A model generated the notes under the pieces. That model did not search any database and was not told where the DNA came from. It saw only the letters and a list, made by a program, of their open reading frames with translations. From an uncultured Acetobacter sp. (GTDB taxonomy: Bacteria > Pseudomonadota > Alphaproteobacteria > Acetobacterales > Acetobacteraceae): a stretch of DNA of 7,468 nt. Positions 5,087 to 7,468 of this stretch are shown piece after piece. The stretch spans positions 1 to 7,468 of the forward strand of contig NZ_CALLXM010000302.1 in assembly GCF_937875265.1 (NCBI RefSeq). The letters run 5' to 3'. The stretch's first letter is position 1, and each line of letters opens with the position of its first letter. The translations under genes and the position numbers were made by a program.

Positions 5087-5962
5087 ATGATCGTTGACCA
5101 ACGGATCGGCCTGCGCATCATCACGAAAGAAATTTTCGGTGTTATCCTGCTTATGACGGCGTGGGACTTCATCGTGGTTATCCTGTTTCAGGTGTTCCAC
5201 CAGGAATGGATGGAGCAGCCAAGCCTTCCCACTTCGCTTATTGGCTCGGCACTGGCCCTGTTCATGGGCTTTCGCAGTAACAGCGCTTACGCCCGCTGGT
5301 GGGAAGCCCGCACCCTGTGGGGCGCCATAACCAACAATAGCCGCTCCTTCGGGCGTCAGGTCGGCACATTGCTCAAGGATCGGCCAGACCTGATGATGGG
5401 CATGGCCGCCTATCCTCATGCTCTGCGCGGCGCGCTGGGTAACGTGGATGTCTCAGCCGACGTTAACCGCCTGCTGCCACCCGAAATGTCAAAGGCCATT
5501 GCAGGTTGGCGCAACCAGCCCAACGCCATTCTCTACCAGCTTGGGCTTGGCGTGAGTGATGAAGTCGCCAAAAAAGGGATTGATGGCGCGGTGCATGGCC
5601 AGATTGACCGCATTCTATCAGATCTCGCCAATGCGCAAGGCGGGCTTGAGCGTATCCGGAACACGCCGCTGCCCATGCAGTTTTCCGCCCTGCCTCGTGC
5701 TCTGGTAAACGTCTTCTGTATCCTGCTGCCTCTTTCCATGGTGCAGACGCTGGAATGGATTACGCCTCTCGGTTCATCTCTGGTGGGCATTCTGTTTCTG
5801 GTGCTCGACAAAAGTGCCAACGACCTGCAGGAGCCTTTTGCCAGTACTCCGCACGCACTCCCTATGGCTGCCATGGCCCGCACAATTGAAATTGATGTGG
5901 TCCAGCCAACAGGCCTGCCGCTCCCTCCGCCTATCACAGCCGTAAACGGTATCCAGTCCTGA
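5087..5962 (+). CDS. Bestrophin family (UPF0187-type) ion channel protein
   Basis: This 291-residue inner-membrane protein has the usual length of bacterial bestrophins, which assemble as pentameric ion channels. The first hydrophobic segments are about 13-37 (ITKEIFGVILLMTAWDFIVV) and 48-62. The family core follows immediately: GFRSNSAYARWWEAR (61-75) and LWGAITNNSR (77-86). A long helical cytoplasmic region (about 90-195) includes GGLERIRNTPLP (185-196), a conserved junction. Two further hydrophobic stretches (about 203-223 and 229-241) lead to NDLQEPF (245-251), the counterpart of the conserved acidic ED-PF segment near the pore. Ion choice cannot be read from sequence: animal members conduct chloride, while a characterised bacterial member prefers sodium. 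The start at 5087 has CGGAG 9 bp upstream; an ATG at 5083 gives only four codons. The gene follows a small leader ORF and precedes carD by 79 bp. Confidence 0.9.
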   Translation: MIVDQRIGLRIITKEIFGVILLMTAWDFIVVILFQVFHQEWMEQPSLPTSLIGSALALFMGFRSNSAYARWWEARTLWGAITNNSRSFGRQVGTLLKDRPDLMMGMAAYPHALRGALGNVDVSADVNRLLPPEMSKAIAGWRNQPNAILYQLGLGVSDEVAKKGIDGAVHGQIDRILSDLANAQGGLERIRNTPLPMQFSALPRALVNVFCILLPLSMVQTLEWITPLGSSLVGILFLVLDKSANDLQEPFASTPHALPMAAMARTIEIDVVQPTGLPLPPPITAVNGIQS

Positions 5963-6024
5963 AATCCACCGCCATCTGCCATACGGAGCGGTCCGCCGTT
6001 TTGGAAGACAGACGCCTGAAATTA

Positions 6025-6033
6025 TGGTATAAG
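6025..6033 (+). promoter_or_regulatory. Extended -10 element of carD, suggesting a leaderless transcript
   Basis: TGGTATAAG combines the TGn extension with TATAAG, which matches five of six -10 bases. Transcription would begin around 6039-6041, essentially at the carD ATG (6042). The only -35-like sequence, TTGGAA at 6001-6006, is 21 bp away, too far to be convincing; extended -10 promoters can work without one. Confidence 0.45.
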
Positions 6034-6041
6034 CTTTAGTT

Positions 6042-6632
6042 ATGAGCACATTCAGAACAACTCCGAAAGGCGGCGTGACAGACGCAATGGCACGCACTGC
6101 CGCCGCAACCACCGCAGCGCAGGCCAAAACAAAAATTAAAGATGACGACCCCTTTGAGGAAGGCGACGCCATTGTCTATGCCGCCCATGGGGTAGGCCGT
6201 GTGGACCGCATCGGTATTGATGAAATTGCCGGCACCAAACTGGAAGTCATTCAAATTTCCTTCCCCGGCAACCAGATGACCCTGCGTATCCCGCTGACCA
6301 AAGCCCGCAAGGCCGGTCTGCGCAAAATCGTCTCGCGCGAGATTGTGGATAAAGCCATGGCCATCATCAAGGGCAAGCCGCATGTCAGCAAAGGCATGTG
6401 GGCACGGCGCGCCGTGGCGTATCAGGAAAAGATCAACTCGGGTGATCTGGTTCAGATTGCCGAAGTCCTGCGTGACCTGCGCCGCAATGTGGACAGTCTG
6501 GACGGCAGCTTCAGTGAACGGAAGCTGTTTGAAGCCGCTCAGGAACGCTTTGTGGCGGAAGTCGCTGTTCTTGAGAAAAAAGACCCCACGGAAGTTCTGG
6601 ACTCCCTCACGGCTGTGATGAAAGCAGCCTGA
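6042..6632 (+). CDS. carD: CarD/CdnL family transcriptional regulator
   Basis: This 196-residue cytoplasmic protein belongs to the family that binds the RNA polymerase beta subunit and stabilises open promoter complexes, notably at rRNA and growth genes. The RNA-polymerase-interacting domain spans about 38-98, with FEEGDAIVYAAHGVGRV (38-54), the beta-barrel signature, and MTLRIPLTKARKAGLRKIVS (79-98). The C-terminal helical DNA-binding domain (about 100-185) carries MWARRAVAYQEKINSGD (119-135), including the conserved Trp120, then EVLRDLRR (141-148) and SERKLFEAAQERF (158-170). Typical alphaproteobacterial members are roughly 160-170 residues, so the first 30 or so, which are rich in Ala and Thr, are extra. 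No Shine-Dalgarno sequence precedes ATG 6042. Alternatives are a GTG at 6075 (AAAGG 4 bp upstream) and an ATG at 6087. A strong terminator follows, so it is probably a single-gene unit. Confidence 0.93.
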   Translation: MSTFRTTPKGGVTDAMARTAAATTAAQAKTKIKDDDPFEEGDAIVYAAHGVGRVDRIGIDEIAGTKLEVIQISFPGNQMTLRIPLTKARKAGLRKIVSREIVDKAMAIIKGKPHVSKGMWARRAVAYQEKINSGDLVQIAEVLRDLRRNVDSLDGSFSERKLFEAAQERFVAEVAVLEKKDPTEVLDSLTAVMKAA

Positions 6633-6655
6633 GGCCCCAGCTTCCGAACTGACGC

Positions 6656-6693
6656 AAAAACCCGGTCTGGCCCCGTGCCTGACCGGGTTTTTT
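6656..6693 (+). terminator. Rho-independent terminator after carD
   Basis: AAAAACCCGGTC (6656-6667) pairs perfectly with GACCGGGTTTTT (6681-6692), a 12-bp stem. The 13-base loop can itself form three more GGC/GCC pairs. The stem runs directly into six T residues (6688-6693). It begins 23 bp after the carD stop. The A-run on the left arm means it could also work in the opposite direction, but no gene on the minus strand needs it here. Confidence 0.93.
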
Positions 6694-6749
6694 ATGCCCG
6701 ATACTGTTTTTCTTTTCAGGGCTGCATGAGGGGGATAGATATAGAGCCT

Positions 6750-7468
6750 ATGACGCGCAAAGCTTCCACTCCTGCAACACCTGCCACGCCTGATCCTGCC
6801 ACTCTGCGCCGTGCGCTAAGTGAGATCAAAGCCGGGCATTTTGAAACAACTCTGACGGCCCTCCGCCCCTACGCCAAAAGTGGCGACCGACAAGCGGACA
6901 TACTGCTCGGCTTCTGTCAGGCAGGTACACACAAGCCGGAACAAGCAGCAGAAATACTGTGCCGCATTGCTCAGGACGCCCCGACGTCCACCCATCCGCT
7001 ACAGGATCTGGGGGACATCATGGCGGAGCAGGACCGCAGGCCGGATGCCGTTGCTGCCTGCCGTGCCGCACTGGAGCTCACGCCGCAGGATGCCCGTATT
7101 TATGATGTTCTTGGGAGCCTGCTCACGCAGATCGGCGCGTTTGATGAAGCCGTAGACATGCTTCGTCAGTCCACAATCCTGCGTCCCAGCGCCACCTATT
7201 CCTATAATCTGCTGGCCATGGCACTGGCGGAACGCGGAGATATGGCTGAAGCCCTGAGCGTGCTGGAAGGTGTGCTGGAAGGCCACCCGGACCATGCAGG
7301 CTCACTCTCCAATATCGGTTGCCTTCTCTCGGGGGAAGGACGCTTTGAAGAGGCGCTGGATTGCTACCGTCGTGCTATTTACTACCGCCCTACAGACGCC
7401 CAGATCCGCCTGAACCACTCCATCACCCTGCTCAAGGCCGGGCGCTATGCGCAGGGCTGGGCCGAGCA
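6750..7468 (+). CDS. TPR-repeat protein, N-terminal part (3' end outside window)
   Basis: The open frame gives 239 residues and runs off the window. After a Pro/Thr-rich start (residues 5-17) come tetratricopeptide units of about 34 residues, starting near 49, 83, 116, 150, 184 and 218. They show the usual W/L-LG-Y-A-Y-A-P pattern, for example IYDVLGSLLTQIGAFDEAVD (117-136) and SLSNIGCLLSGEGRFEEALD (185-204) with YYRPTDA after it. TPRs mediate protein-protein contacts. The last visible stretch, LLKAGRYAQGWAE, resembles the end of the TPR array in proteins that continue as W-x-Y/E-W-R into a glycosyltransferase-like C-terminal domain; that part is unseen. No signal peptide is evident. The ATG at 6750 follows a purine-rich tract (GAGGGGGA, 6728-6735), though the spacing is long. 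An in-frame ATG at 6726 with AGGG 4 bp upstream would add eight residues and is nearly as likely. The carD terminator upstream implies its own promoter. Confidence 0.82.
   Translation, partial: MTRKASTPATPATPDPATLRRALSEIKAGHFETTLTALRPYAKSGDRQADILLGFCQAGTHKPEQAAEILCRIAQDAPTSTHPLQDLGDIMAEQDRRPDAVAACRAALELTPQDARIYDVLGSLLTQIGAFDEAVDMLRQSTILRPSATYSYNLLAMALAERGDMAEALSVLEGVLEGHPDHAGSLSNIGCLLSGEGRFEEALDCYRRAIYYRPTDAQIRLNHSITLLKAGRYAQGWAE

Noticed and set aside
4907..5419. 170-codon minus-strand frame opposite the start of the bestrophin gene
   Set aside because: The plus strand encodes the conserved bestrophin core; the antisense product lacks any pattern and would run through the promoter region.
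5984..6002. CGGA-GCGG-TCCG hairpin followed by CCGTTTT after the bestrophin gene, considered as a terminator
   Set aside because: A four-base-pair stem with a short, offset T-run is too weak to call.
1..7468. Search for a defence system, CRISPR array, insertion sequence or prophage
   Set aside because: No regularly spaced repeats, transposase, nuclease, integrase or phage-like gene is visible on either strand; all long genes belong to familiar families.

Overview
The window most resembles chromosomal DNA of an acetic acid bacterium (Acetobacteraceae, Alphaproteobacteria). This is an inference from protein style and moderately high GC (hand-counted stretches of about 60-68% in the long genes), not from a search. 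No rRNA, tRNA, CRISPR array, transposase or attachment site was seen.

Layout. The left edge carries the 3' part of a TetR-type repressor gene (2-370, +). It converges on a minus-strand MFS drug/metabolite exporter (493-1704). The exporter is divergent from a second TetR/AcrR regulator (1818-2450, +). The shared 113-bp promoter region holds a perfect 10-bp inverted repeat that overlaps a good promoter for the exporter, a classic local repressor/efflux arrangement. Downstream on the plus strand are an NADP(H)-type short-chain dehydrogenase/reductase (2619-3380) and a small SRPBCC-fold protein (3412-3852), only 31 bp apart and probably cotranscribed. They converge on S-formylglutathione hydrolase (3878-4741, -). 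That enzyme completes glutathione-dependent formaldehyde oxidation, but its usual dehydrogenase partner is not in the window.

A 345-bp divergent region (4742-5086) separates the hydrolase from a bestrophin-family ion channel gene (5087-5962, +). It is unusually structured: two 13-bp palindromes, a 20-bp-spaced direct repeat around an extended -10 promoter, and a 24-codon small ORF with a good ribosome binding site whose stop codon lies 3 bp before the channel start. Next comes a CarD/CdnL-type RNA-polymerase-binding regulator (6042-6632, +), which lacks a Shine-Dalgarno sequence but has an extended -10 element placed so that its mRNA could be leaderless. It ends at a strong intrinsic terminator (6656-6693). 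The right edge holds the N-terminal part of a TPR-repeat protein that runs out of the window.

The left half (TetR, MFS, TetR, SDR, SRPBCC) looks like an accessory stress/detoxification cluster. The right half (formylglutathione hydrolase, bestrophin, CarD, TPR) looks like core housekeeping genes. I found no clearly new multi-gene system. The best leads are the bestrophin leader ORF, the putative leaderless carD transcript, and the exporter/repressor operator.
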